Source of the DNA: Stenotrophomonas sp. ZAC14D1_NAIMI4_1
GTDB taxonomy: Bacteria > Pseudomonadota > Gammaproteobacteria > Xanthomonadales > Xanthomonadaceae
Length of the DNA: 64,000 nucleotides
Assembly: GCF_003086775.1 (NCBI RefSeq)
Contig: NZ_CP026001.1
Location: 1,824,407 to 1,888,406, forward strand
Direction of reading: 5' to 3'
How positions within the stretch are numbered: the first letter of the stretch is position 1; every line of letters begins with the position of its first letter. Positions 9,583 to 18,210 of this stretch are shown one piece after another. Both the position numbers and the translations under genes were made by a program. The notes beneath the pieces were generated by a model. That model worked only from the letters and a program-made list of their open reading frames with translations, was not told the origin of the DNA and ran no database searches.

Positions 9583-11694
9583 TCAGCCGTGCTCGAAGCG
9601 CAGTGGCTGGCCACCCATCGCCGGGTCGCTGGTGCCGGGACGGCCGTCTTCGGCGCGGCCGGCCAGGCGCAGCTCGCTGTCACCGGCCACCACGTGCAGG
9701 TCATACCACCCGCTGGTGGGCGCAGCGTCCCAGGCCAGCGTGGTCTGCGCGCCCGCGGCCAGCATCAGCGTCTGCTCCGGCATGTGCCCGGCGTAGGCTC
9801 CGGCGCGCACGCGGATCGATTGCGCGGCGCTGCTTGAATTGCGCAGCTGCAACCGCAGCTGGCCCTCGACCGGGTCCACCTGCGCCTGCAGCACCGGCGC
9901 ACCGGCAACGCCACGGAAGTGGCGATGGAAGCCGTTGGGGCCGAGCAGCCACAGATCATAGCGACCCTGCGCATCCAGCGCCCAGCGGTCCTGCAGCGGC
10001 GCGCCGGGCAGCACCGTATAGCGGCGTGGCAGGGCGGCCAGCTGCAGGCGGTCGTAGACGTGCAGTACGCTGGCGGCACCTTCGCAGGCCAGGTGCAGGG
10101 CCACGCCGTCCGCGGCAATCGCCTGCACCTGCGCCTGCGGCCGATACGGCAACGCGCGCGATGGGCGCGTGCCCGCTTCCTGCCGCGCCGCCTGCAGGCC
10201 CTCGGGCAGTGCCGGCACGGTGCGGCCCGGCAGGGCCGCTGCGCGCGCGGCGGTGGCGCTCACATCGGGCAGCCCGCGCACGAACGGGCGGGTATCGCGC
10301 TGGGCGAAGTCGAAGGCGTTGACCAGGTCGCCACACACGGCGCGGCGCCACGGCGAAATGTCCGGCGCGGCCACGCCGAAGCGGCGTTCGATGAGGCGCA
10401 GCACCGAAGTGTGGTCGTACACCTGGGAATCGACCCAGCCGCCACGACTCCATGGCGAAATCACGTACAGCGGCACGCGCGGGCCCAATCCATACGGGCG
10501 GCCCCGCAGTCCGGCCTCGTCGTACTTCTCGTCGCCCGGTGCCGGGTGCTGGTGGTACTCGCCCTCGGTGCTCACCGATGAAGCGCCTGCCCAGCCGCCA
10601 CCGGGCTGTGCCGATGGAGGTGCCGGCGGCGGCACGTGGTCGAAGAAGCCGTCGTTCTCGTCGAACATCAGCAGCAGGGCAGTGCGGCTCCAGACATCCG
10701 GATCGGCCGTCAGCGCATCCAGCACGCGTGCGGTGTAGGCCGCGCCCTGCGCAGGGCTGGACGGGCCGGGGTGCTCGCTGCCAGCGGCGTCGGCAATGAT
10801 GAAGCTGACCTGCGGCAGCCGCCCCTCGATGGCGTCCTGGCGCAGCTGGGCCAGGCCCCGCGTGCTGACCCCGCGCTGGCGCAGCGCGGCATCGTGCCCC
10901 GGTGCGGCACTGTAGGCCTGGCGGAAGGTCTCGAAGCCGGCCAGCGGGTTGTCGGTGAAGTTGTCGGCCATGTCCTGGTAGATCTGCCAGGACACGCCCG
11001 CCTGCTGCAGGCGCTCGACATAGCTGGCCCAGCGGTACGAATCCGGATGGCCGCCGTGCTCGGGGAAATTGTCATGCGAGTTGGCGATCACCGGCCCGCC
11101 GGCGCGGGCGAAGGCATCGTTGTGGCCGGTCCACAGGAACACCCGGTTCGGGTTGGTGCCGGCCTGCATGGCGCAGTGGTACGCGTCGCAGATCGTGAAC
11201 GCTTCGGCCAGGGCGAACTGGAAGGGCAGGTCGGCACGCTGGAAATAGCCCATTGCGTGGTTCTGCTTGGCCATCGGCCAGTGCCCCATGCGGCCATGGT
11301 CCCACGCGCGCTGCGCATCGGGCCAGGTGTGCGGGGTGCCTTCCACGCGCATGTAGCCGAAGTGCGCGGCCGTATCCAGCGGGAACGGCGCGATCGCACG
11401 CTGGCCGCTCGCATCGGGCTGCAGCCACAGGCTGCGCGCGCTGTCCCCGCCGGCCAGGGGCGCGGCAGGGGCAACAAAGCGGTCGCCAAAACCACGTACG
11501 CCCGGCAGCGTGCCGAAGTAGTGGTCGAACGAGCGATTCTCCTGCATGAACACCACGATGTGCTGCAGGTCCTGCAGGCTGCGCGTCTGCGCGGCCGGGG
11601 CGATGGCCGCAGCGCGGGCGATGCTGGGCAGCAGCGGAGCCAGACCGGCGGCGACGCCGGCCTGCAACAACCGGCGTCGGCCGATATCAGTCAC
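9583..11694 (-). CDS. Phosphocholine-specific phospholipase C, Tat-exported
   Basis: 703-residue member of the acid-phosphatase-like phospholipase C family (PlcH/PlcN type), which hydrolyses phosphatidylcholine and related lipids outside the cell. The GTG start at 11694 is chosen because GAGG lies 5 bases upstream and it places a twin-arginine signal (GRRRLLQAGVAAGLAPLLPS) at the N-terminus; the frame extending to 11781 overlaps the upstream gene. Catalytic-domain motifs: HIVVFMQENRSFDHYFGTL, QAGTNPNRVFLWTGHNDAF and DENDGFFDHVPPP, followed by two C-terminal DUF756-type domains. It starts 7 bases after the stop of a TonB receptor gene, so the two are probably cotranscribed. The exact headgroup preference is not visible. 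Confidence 0.9.
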   Translation of the reverse strand: MTDIGRRRLLQAGVAAGLAPLLPSIARAAAIAPAAQTRSLQDLQHIVVFMQENRSFDHYFGTLPGVRGFGDRFVAPAAPLAGGDSARSLWLQPDASGQRAIAPFPLDTAAHFGYMRVEGTPHTWPDAQRAWDHGRMGHWPMAKQNHAMGYFQRADLPFQFALAEAFTICDAYHCAMQAGTNPNRVFLWTGHNDAFARAGGPVIANSHDNFPEHGGHPDSYRWASYVERLQQAGVSWQIYQDMADNFTDNPLAGFETFRQAYSAAPGHDAALRQRGVSTRGLAQLRQDAIEGRLPQVSFIIADAAGSEHPGPSSPAQGAAYTARVLDALTADPDVWSRTALLLMFDENDGFFDHVPPPAPPSAQPGGGWAGASSVSTEGEYHQHPAPGDEKYDEAGLRGRPYGLGPRVPLYVISPWSRGGWVDSQVYDHTSVLRLIERRFGVAAPDISPWRRAVCGDLVNAFDFAQRDTRPFVRGLPDVSATAARAAALPGRTVPALPEGLQAARQEAGTRPSRALPYRPQAQVQAIAADGVALHLACEGAASVLHVYDRLQLAALPRRYTVLPGAPLQDRWALDAQGRYDLWLLGPNGFHRHFRGVAGAPVLQAQVDPVEGQLRLQLRNSSSAAQSIRVRAGAYAGHMPEQTLMLAAGAQTTLAWDAAPTSGWYDLHVVAGDSELRLAGRAEDGRPGTSDPAMGGQPLRFEHG

Positions 11695-11701
11695 GAATGC
11701 C

Positions 11702-14080
11702 TCACAGATCCACGCGGAAGGAAATGCCGACGGTGCGCGGTGCGCCGATGAAGGCGGCGTTGGCACCGTCGACCCCTGCAAGATACCGCTTGTCGGTGAG
11801 GTTGCTCACGACCAGGTTGGCACCCATGCCCTTCAGGCGCGGCGACAGGCCCTGCAGATCGAAGCCGATGTTGGCGTTGAAGACGGTGGCCGAGGGCAGC
11901 TTGTTGACGTTGGCCGCGTCCAGGTAGCGGGTGCCGAGGTAGCGGCCGGACAGGCCGAAGTTCCAGTTCTCGCCCTGCCAGTCGGCCGAAAGCACCAGGA
12001 TCTGTTCGGGCTGGCCGATCACCTTGGCGCCATCGACGATGCCCAGCTGGGTGTCACGCGCGGCGTCGCCGCTGCCCAGGTACTTGGAACGGTTGTAGGT
12101 GTAGGCCGCGTTGACCCGCCAGCCGTTGTCCCAGCCATAGCCGAACGCGGCTTCCAGGCCGTTGCTTTCCACGCCACCGAAGTTCTCGTAGACGCCATCG
12201 GTCTCGCCCAGGTAGTCGATGCCGCTGACGAAGCCGGCCGGCAGGTAGACGATGCGGTTGTCGAACTTGATGTTGTACAGGGTGGCCGAGGCGGTCAGCG
12301 GCCAGCGGCTGATGCGCATGCCCACTTCGATGTTGTCGGCCGTTTCCGGTTCGACGTTGCGGAAGCGCTGCGGATCGGTCTCGCCAAGCACGCCGGAAGG
12401 AATCGCGGCGAAGTTCTGCGAGAAGCCGGCGAACAGCTCCATGCCTTCCACGCCCGGCGCCCAGGTGAAGCCGGTGGACAGCAGCGGATCGGACTTGGAA
12501 TCAGACGTGACGTGTTCGCTGGCGCCGATCACGCGGTTGCGCGACTGGTCGACGAAGAACTGCTTTACGCCCACGCGCGCACTGAAGGGGCCAAAGCGGG
12601 CCACGTCCTCGACGTAGTACATCTGCTCGTCCACCTTGTACTTGTCCTCGAACTGCACCCAGTACGGCTGGTGGTCGAAGCCGATGTCCTGGCCGACGTT
12701 GAGCAGGCGGTGCCAGTCGCGGCGCGCGGAGCGGTCCAGCTTCTCCACCCACAGGCCGCCGCGGATCGAGTTGTCGACGCCGCCGAAAGTCTGCCGCCAT
12801 TCGACATCGGCGGTCACGCCCATGCGGTCGTTGTCGTAGTGGGTGTGGCGATAGGACTGCGCACCCAGCACGTTGCCGGCGTAGCAGTTGGGATCGTACT
12901 CGGCGCTGAAGCCCACGCGCGGGGTGCAGCCGGCAATCGGCTGGGCGCTGCTGCCATCGGGGTTCACGAAGTAGATCTGGCCCAGGTTGCTGCCGCCGTA
13001 CACGGTGCTGCCGCCCAGGTATTCGGACTGCGGGCGACCGGCGCCATCATTCGTGACATCGGCCAGGTAAGGCGGCAGCCAGTCGCCGCGGCCCTGCATG
13101 CGGTGGCCATAGGCGGCCATCGAGGCCTTGAAGCCGTTGCCGGCGTCGAAGGCCGCGCGCAGGTAGCCGAAGGTGTTTTCGCGCAGCGCACGCGAACCCG
13201 AACGGTAGTTCTGGTCCAGGTAGGGGATGCCGGTGAGGGTGCCGACCAGGTTGTCGCGGTCGGGGTTGGTGGCGAAACCCTGCGGCGAGACGCTGGTGTA
13301 TTCCGGCTCGTCGGCATCGTTGTAGGACAGGTAGCCGGTCAGCGTCCAGCGGTCCAGTTCGGTGATGAACTTGCCGGCGATGTGGTCGTTGCTGGTCTTG
13401 CCGCTGCCGTCGATCCAGTCGCTCACCCGGGCCGAGGACGCACTGACCCAGGCGCGGGTGTGGCCGCCCAGCAGCCCGGTGTCGTAGCGCACGTAGTACT
13501 TGCGCGCATCGTTGTCACCGGCGCCGGCGACGAAACGCAGGCGGCTGTCCTGCAGCGGATCGCTGGTGAGGAAGTTGAGGGTGCCGCCGAGCGCCTCGTT
13601 CGAACGCGAGGAGATATCGGCCGTGCCCTGGCTCACTTCCACCGTCTCCAGGTCGAGCGTGTCGATGTAGCGGTTGGCCATCGAGCCGCCACCGTAGCCC
13701 GAGCCACCATTGGGCAGGCCATCGATGGTGGTGCCGATCTGCTGCGTGTCGCGGTTGGTGACGAAGCCGCGCATGCTGATCTGCGTGCCCCACACCGATG
13801 AACCGGTGGCGTCGGCTTCGCTGACCACCACGCCCGGCACTTCGTTGAGCGCACCATTGACGCTGCTGAGCACGGTCTGTCGGTTCAGCGTTTCGGCGCG
13901 CACAGAGGTCTTGGCGTAGCTGGTGGCCTGGCCGATCACCTGCACCTGGTCCAGGGTCCGTGCGTCGGTGCTGTGCGTTTCGGCGGCTTCGCCCTGCGGT
14001 GCTTCGGCCAGGGCGTCCAGCGCGGGGGCGATCAGCAGGGCAAGCAGCGAGACTCGGGGAAAACGCGCAATCGTTCGCAT
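11702..14080 (-). CDS. TonB-dependent receptor paired with phospholipase C
   Basis: 792-residue outer-membrane receptor. The start at 14080 gives a signal peptide (MRTIARFPRVSLLALLIAPA). Plug motifs: LNEVPGVVVSEADATGSS, WGTQISMRGFVTNRDT and TVEVSQGTADISSRSNEALGG; the barrel ends in GISFRVDL. The longer frame to 14344 is not needed. The gene is immediately upstream of phospholipase C in the same direction, which suggests a role in taking up a phospholipid-derived or phosphate-containing product; this is inference from context. It is not a typical siderophore receptor by sequence, since the siderophore-type plug signature seen in the first gene of the window is missing. Confidence 0.85.
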   Translation of the reverse strand: MRTIARFPRVSLLALLIAPALDALAEAPQGEAAETHSTDARTLDQVQVIGQATSYAKTSVRAETLNRQTVLSSVNGALNEVPGVVVSEADATGSSVWGTQISMRGFVTNRDTQQIGTTIDGLPNGGSGYGGGSMANRYIDTLDLETVEVSQGTADISSRSNEALGGTLNFLTSDPLQDSRLRFVAGAGDNDARKYYVRYDTGLLGGHTRAWVSASSARVSDWIDGSGKTSNDHIAGKFITELDRWTLTGYLSYNDADEPEYTSVSPQGFATNPDRDNLVGTLTGIPYLDQNYRSGSRALRENTFGYLRAAFDAGNGFKASMAAYGHRMQGRGDWLPPYLADVTNDGAGRPQSEYLGGSTVYGGSNLGQIYFVNPDGSSAQPIAGCTPRVGFSAEYDPNCYAGNVLGAQSYRHTHYDNDRMGVTADVEWRQTFGGVDNSIRGGLWVEKLDRSARRDWHRLLNVGQDIGFDHQPYWVQFEDKYKVDEQMYYVEDVARFGPFSARVGVKQFFVDQSRNRVIGASEHVTSDSKSDPLLSTGFTWAPGVEGMELFAGFSQNFAAIPSGVLGETDPQRFRNVEPETADNIEVGMRISRWPLTASATLYNIKFDNRIVYLPAGFVSGIDYLGETDGVYENFGGVESNGLEAAFGYGWDNGWRVNAAYTYNRSKYLGSGDAARDTQLGIVDGAKVIGQPEQILVLSADWQGENWNFGLSGRYLGTRYLDAANVNKLPSATVFNANIGFDLQGLSPRLKGMGANLVVSNLTDKRYLAGVDGANAAFIGAPRTVGISFRVDL

Positions 14081-14232
14081 CGAAACCGGACCTTGAGTGG
14101 GGGAAAGCCCGGGAGTTTCAGCAGCGCGAATGACATCACGGTGACGCGCGAACGCAGGAACGATGGCAATGTGTGGCCCGTCACGGCCATGGGCTATGCT
14201 CGGGCCCTTCTCAATGGACGTGAGGTGTGGCG

Positions 14233-15756
14233 ATGCAGGCATGGACGAAGATCTGGCTTGGGGCCGCGGTGCTGCTGGTACTGGCAGGCTGCGAACGGAC
14301 ACCCGTACCGGCGCCGGATGCGGCGACGGCGCCTGCAGACGCACCCGCGGCCCCTCCTGCCGCCGCCAGCGCTGTACCGGCTGCGGACGTCGTGCCGGGC
14401 CTCACCGACCGCGATGGCAAGCCCGTGCCGGTGCTGGCCTTCGACACCACCGCATTGTCGAGCAGCAGCGTGGCCCTGGGGGAACTGCCGTTCTTCAGCC
14501 TGCCGCAGGGCTATGCGCCGCAGAACAGCGCCAGCAAGCGTGCATGGGCGCGCTTCCCGTTCCGCATCGGTGATGGGGTGCACTGGGAGGAAGGCCCCAG
14601 CTGGTCGGCGCGCATCGTGGCAGACACCAGTGCTGCCGCGGACAAGACCTTCTCTGCGCTGGAAGTGCAGCGCAACTTCGACGGCGTGCTGGCGGCGGCC
14701 GGTGGGCACAAGGTGTTCGAAGGCAAGCTGCTGCGTGACATCTACTACGGCCCGCAGCTGGAAGACGAAATCGGTGGTGGCTTCATCGATGCGGTGAACA
14801 TGGACCAGGACGCGGCGACCACGGTGTACGTGGTGCGCCAGGCCGATCGCACGGTCTGGGTGCAGCTGGCAGTGGACAGCAACGGGGCCGGGCTGGTGGT
14901 GCTGGATGCGGTGCCGTTCAAGGCCACCGCGCAGTGGTCCGGCAGCTTCCCGCACCTGGCACTGCCGGCCGGCTACAGCGACCGCAATGCGCCGCAGAAG
15001 CGCGACTTCGACGCCTTCCCGTTCTGGAACGGCGAGCGCTTCGAACAGGTGGAAGGACGCACCTGGGCGCAGGATTTCGACAAGGGCGAGCACGCGTATT
15101 CGATGCACGAAGTGCGGCGCAACCTTGAGGCGATGATGGCGCAGGCCGGTGGCCACAAGGTGTTCGAAGGCCGCATCCCGCGCGAGGCGGCCGACGGTGT
15201 GCCGCAGGCGGTCAAGGCGGCCTACAGCCATGCCGCCGGCTTCAGCTGGCAGGACTACGACACCGTGGTCTACCAGGTTGACCTGGCCGATGGTCGCCAG
15301 CTCTGGGTCCATGCGCGGCTGGAATATCTCAGCGCCGGCTGGGTGGTGGTCGAACGCAAGGGCTTCACCCAGACCGCTGCGCTGCTGCCGGCCGATGCAC
15401 TGAAGAAGCAGTTGGACAGCGCTGGCCGGGTCGCCATCCAGGTCAACTTCGCCACCGACAAGGCGGACATCCTGCCCACGTCCGAACCCCAGCTGGCGCA
15501 GGTGCTGGAGCTGCTGCGTGCCGATCCCTCGCTGAAACTGTCCATTGAAGGCCACACCGACAACAGCGGTGCGGCGGCCCACAACCGCAGCCTGTCCGAA
15601 GCCCGGGCGGCATCGGTGGTGGCGGCGCTGGCCGGCAAGGGCATTGCGGCCGAGCGCCTGCAGGCAGCCGGTTTCGGTGCGGACAAACCGGTGGCCGACA
15701 ATGGCAGCGAAGAGGGCAAGGCACGCAATCGACGCGTCGAGCTGGTCAAGCGCTGA
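14233..15756 (+). CDS. OmpA-family lipoprotein with duplicated N-terminal domain
   Basis: 507-residue probable outer-membrane lipoprotein. ATG at 14233 is preferred over GTG at 14227 because GAGG (14222-14225) is then 7 bases away. The lipobox LAGC places the lipidated Cys at residue 20, followed by an Ala/Pro-rich linker. Two similar units follow: LPxGYxxxN..KR....FPF near residues 80-165 and again near 245-330, each ending in GGHKVFEG(K/R). The C-terminus is a peptidoglycan-binding OmpA domain (FATDKADILP, IEGHTDNSGAAAHN, RNRRVELVK). The role of the repeated unit is unknown to me; the OmpA domain implies cell-wall anchoring. The next gene is convergent, 4 bases away. Confidence 0.85.
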   Translation: MQAWTKIWLGAAVLLVLAGCERTPVPAPDAATAPADAPAAPPAAASAVPAADVVPGLTDRDGKPVPVLAFDTTALSSSSVALGELPFFSLPQGYAPQNSASKRAWARFPFRIGDGVHWEEGPSWSARIVADTSAAADKTFSALEVQRNFDGVLAAAGGHKVFEGKLLRDIYYGPQLEDEIGGGFIDAVNMDQDAATTVYVVRQADRTVWVQLAVDSNGAGLVVLDAVPFKATAQWSGSFPHLALPAGYSDRNAPQKRDFDAFPFWNGERFEQVEGRTWAQDFDKGEHAYSMHEVRRNLEAMMAQAGGHKVFEGRIPREAADGVPQAVKAAYSHAAGFSWQDYDTVVYQVDLADGRQLWVHARLEYLSAGWVVVERKGFTQTAALLPADALKKQLDSAGRVAIQVNFATDKADILPTSEPQLAQVLELLRADPSLKLSIEGHTDNSGAAAHNRSLSEARAASVVAALAGKGIAAERLQAAGFGADKPVADNGSEEGKARNRRVELVKR

Positions 15757-15760
15757 CGGG

Positions 15761-16684
15761 TCAGTAGCGCGCATCCTTGGGCTTGGGGTCGCGCGGCCAG
15801 TCCTTGCCCTTGCCGGCGAAATCCGGCCGCGGCTGGTGGATGAAGTAGTCGGCGATGTCCACCGCGTCCTGGTCGGGCATCACCTGCTGGCCCAGCGGTG
15901 GTTCGCGGCCCGCTGCCGGCGGCATGTTGTGCTTGACGAAGCTGGCCGCCTTGTACAGCCGTGCCATGCCCGCGCCGATGTTGAAGCTGCGCTCGCCCCA
16001 CAGCGGCGGGAAGGCGATATCGCCGCTGCCATCGCGGCGGCCCTCGCCGTTGCCGCCGTGGCAGGCGGCGCACTGCGCTGCATACAGGGCCTGGCCGCGC
16101 ACGCGGTCGGGCACCAGCGAGGAGTCGATCGGCCCTTCGCTTGGCGCCGCCACGCGCGCGCCGTCGGGTACGGGGCGGCTCAGCCAGGCCATGTATTCCA
16201 GCATCGCGCGCATTGGCGGTGCGTCGCGGGCCAGCGGCTTGCCGTTCATCGATCGCTGCAGGCAGCCGTTGATGCGTTCGACCAGGCCGATCTCCTTGCC
16301 GGGACGGGTCATGTAGCGCGGGTAGCTGCCGCCGCCGGTGTTGAGGTAGTGGTTGCCGAAAGGCCGCTTGCCCTCGGCCATGTGGCAGGAGTTGCAGTTC
16401 AGGTCATTGCCCACGTTGTCCGGCAGCAGGCGTGCGGTCTCGTTGAGCAGGCGGCGGCCGTACATCACTGCATCGCCATTGCCGAGGCTGGCGATCTCTT
16501 CGGCGCTGGGCATGTGGTACGCGCCGACCCGCGCGCCCTGTGCGTCGAGGATGTCCAACGTGGCGGGAGTGGCATCCAGCGACGGATGGCGGTACGCGTA
16601 CAGCAGTGCGGCGGCTGCGGCCACCACCAGTGCGCCGATGGCAATGACGATGGCCGCGCTTCTGCGCTTGCGTGAGGGCCTCAT
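15761..16684 (-). CDS. Diheme cytochrome c, TsdA-like
   Basis: 307-residue periplasmic cytochrome c with an N-terminal membrane anchor (residues about 9-30) and two heme sites, CNSCH and CAACH. Between them lies GCLQRSMNGKPL, which resembles the ERINGCxxRSMNG signature of TsdA thiosulfate dehydrogenases, where a cysteine between the hemes is an axial ligand of heme 1. It overlaps the upstream tri-heme cytochrome gene by ATGA, so they form one operon. Thiosulfate dehydrogenase activity is therefore a hypothesis; a generic electron-carrier subunit is the alternative. Confidence 0.75.
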   Translation of the reverse strand: MRPSRKRRSAAIVIAIGALVVAAAAALLYAYRHPSLDATPATLDILDAQGARVGAYHMPSAEEIASLGNGDAVMYGRRLLNETARLLPDNVGNDLNCNSCHMAEGKRPFGNHYLNTGGGSYPRYMTRPGKEIGLVERINGCLQRSMNGKPLARDAPPMRAMLEYMAWLSRPVPDGARVAAPSEGPIDSSLVPDRVRGQALYAAQCAACHGGNGEGRRDGSGDIAFPPLWGERSFNIGAGMARLYKAASFVKHNMPPAAGREPPLGQQVMPDQDAVDIADYFIHQPRPDFAGKGKDWPRDPKPKDARY

Positions 16685-18027
16685 GGTGCCACCTCCTGCG
16701 GAACCACATGCACCGGTTTGTCGCGCACCACCCTGCGCATGCGCGCGATGTCGGCTTCGCTCACCGCGCTGGCCTGGTTGCCCCAGCTGCTGCGGATGAA
16801 GGTCAGGATCTGCGCCAGCTGGGCGTTGGGCAGATGCTCGAAGCCGGGCATCGAGAAGGCCATCCGGTCGTGCGGCGTGTGCGGCGTGCGGCCACCGGCC
16901 AGGGTGACCTGCACCAGCGAACTCGGGTCATCGGCGAAGACGATGGAGTTGCCGGCCAGGGCAGGGTAGATGCGCGGCATGCCACGGCCATCGGCACGGT
17001 GGCAGGCCTGGCAGTGCTCGGCATAGGCCAGCGAACCCTCCACGCGGTAATCGCCGTCGCGCAGCGCGGTGGTGGTCGTGTCGGGGCCGGCAATCCACTG
17101 CGTGCTGCGGCCGGCGCGCGGCGGCAACTGCTTCAGGTAACGGGCCATGGCCAGCAGGTCGGCGTCGGTCAGGTACTGGGTGCTGTGTTCCACCACGTCG
17201 GCCATGCCGCCGAACGCGGCGGAGCGATCGGTGCGGCCGGTACGCAGGAACTCGACGATCTCGTCCTGGCTCCAGCTGGCCAGGCCGGTGGCTTCGTTGC
17301 GCAGGTTCTTCGCATACCAGCCTTCCAGTACCGAACCGGAGAGGAAGCGGCGGCTTTCGTCATCAGCCATGGCGGTTTCCTGGAAGGCCAGCCCGCGCGG
17401 GGTATGGCAGGCGCCACAGTGGGCCAGGCCCTCCACCAGTTCGGCGCCGCGCTGCTGGCCGGCATCCAGCGAAGGATCGGCAACGAAGCTGCGGGGGCGG
17501 GCAAACAGCAGTTGCCACCATGCCAGGGGCCAGCGCATGTTGGCCGGCCAGGGGATCGTGCTGTCGGCGTTGTGCTGGCGCACCGGCTGCACCGCGCCCA
17601 TGAAGTACGCGTACAGCGCCTGGACCTCGTCATCGCTGGCGATCACGTAGGAGGCGTAGGGCATGGCCGGGTACAGCGGCTGGCCGTCGTGGCGGACGCC
17701 GCGGCGGACCGCGCGCTCGAAATCCGCATAGTCGTAGCGACCGATGCCGGTATCCGCGTCCGGGGTGATGTTGGTGGAATAGATCGTGCCCATCGGCGTC
17801 TGCATGCCCAGCCCGCCGGCAAAGGCTTTGCCGCCGGGGGCCGTGTGGCAGGCGGCGCAGTCGGCCGCGCGCGACAGGTATTGGCCGCGGGCGATCAACG
17901 CGGGATCGTGGATGTCGACCACGGCGTGCTGGCGCGGCGCAAACCAGTACGGCGTGCTGCGGGCAATGCCCCAGGCCGCACCGGTGGCGGCGGCCAGGAC
18001 AAGGAGGAGCTTGAACGAGGTACGCAT
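16681..18027 (-). CDS. Tri-heme cytochrome c (alcohol/gluconate dehydrogenase subunit type)
   Basis: 448-residue membrane-anchored cytochrome c with three heme sites, CAACH, CGACH and CQACH, in the spacing of the cytochrome subunits of membrane-bound alcohol, aldehyde or gluconate dehydrogenases. Residues about 5-22 form the anchor. The start at 18027 is chosen because it gives the signal/anchor at the N-terminus; no good ribosome binding site is visible, and the frame also has an ATG farther upstream. No dehydrogenase subunit is adjacent, so its electron donor is unknown. It is first in an operon with the TsdA-like cytochrome, and an FNR-type box lies upstream. Confidence 0.8.
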   Translation of the reverse strand: MRTSFKLLLVLAAATGAAWGIARSTPYWFAPRQHAVVDIHDPALIARGQYLSRAADCAACHTAPGGKAFAGGLGMQTPMGTIYSTNITPDADTGIGRYDYADFERAVRRGVRHDGQPLYPAMPYASYVIASDDEVQALYAYFMGAVQPVRQHNADSTIPWPANMRWPLAWWQLLFARPRSFVADPSLDAGQQRGAELVEGLAHCGACHTPRGLAFQETAMADDESRRFLSGSVLEGWYAKNLRNEATGLASWSQDEIVEFLRTGRTDRSAAFGGMADVVEHSTQYLTDADLLAMARYLKQLPPRAGRSTQWIAGPDTTTTALRDGDYRVEGSLAYAEHCQACHRADGRGMPRIYPALAGNSIVFADDPSSLVQVTLAGGRTPHTPHDRMAFSMPGFEHLPNAQLAQILTFIRSSWGNQASAVSEADIARMRRVVRDKPVHVVPQEVAP

Positions 18028-18061
18028 GGGCGCACTGTCGGCAAACGCGCAGGCGCGTTCA

Positions 18062-18075
18062 TTGATCCGGATCAA
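18062..18075. promoter_or_regulatory. Perfect FNR/Anr-type box
   Basis: TTGATCCGGATCAA matches the FNR/Anr consensus TTGATnnnnATCAA at all ten fixed positions. Its centre is about 41 bases upstream of the tri-heme cytochrome start codon, and it also faces the divergent hydrolase gene. Oxygen-responsive control of the cytochrome operon is likely if the host has an FNR-class protein; none is encoded in this window. Confidence 0.7.
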
Positions 18076-18210
18076 TGCTTTGTCCATATGCGACATCGCA
18101 CGAAGCTGAATCGATCCCGGCTTGTCATCAACCCGTCATCGAGCTGCGATAGATGCGCCCGGCCGCGCCCGCTAACCTGCCACGCTGTCGCACCTTTTCC
18201 CTGATTGCCC

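Noticed and set aside
11546..13801. 751-codon plus-strand frame opposite the TonB receptor and phospholipase
   Set aside because: Antisense to two recognisable genes; no start signal and no family motif.
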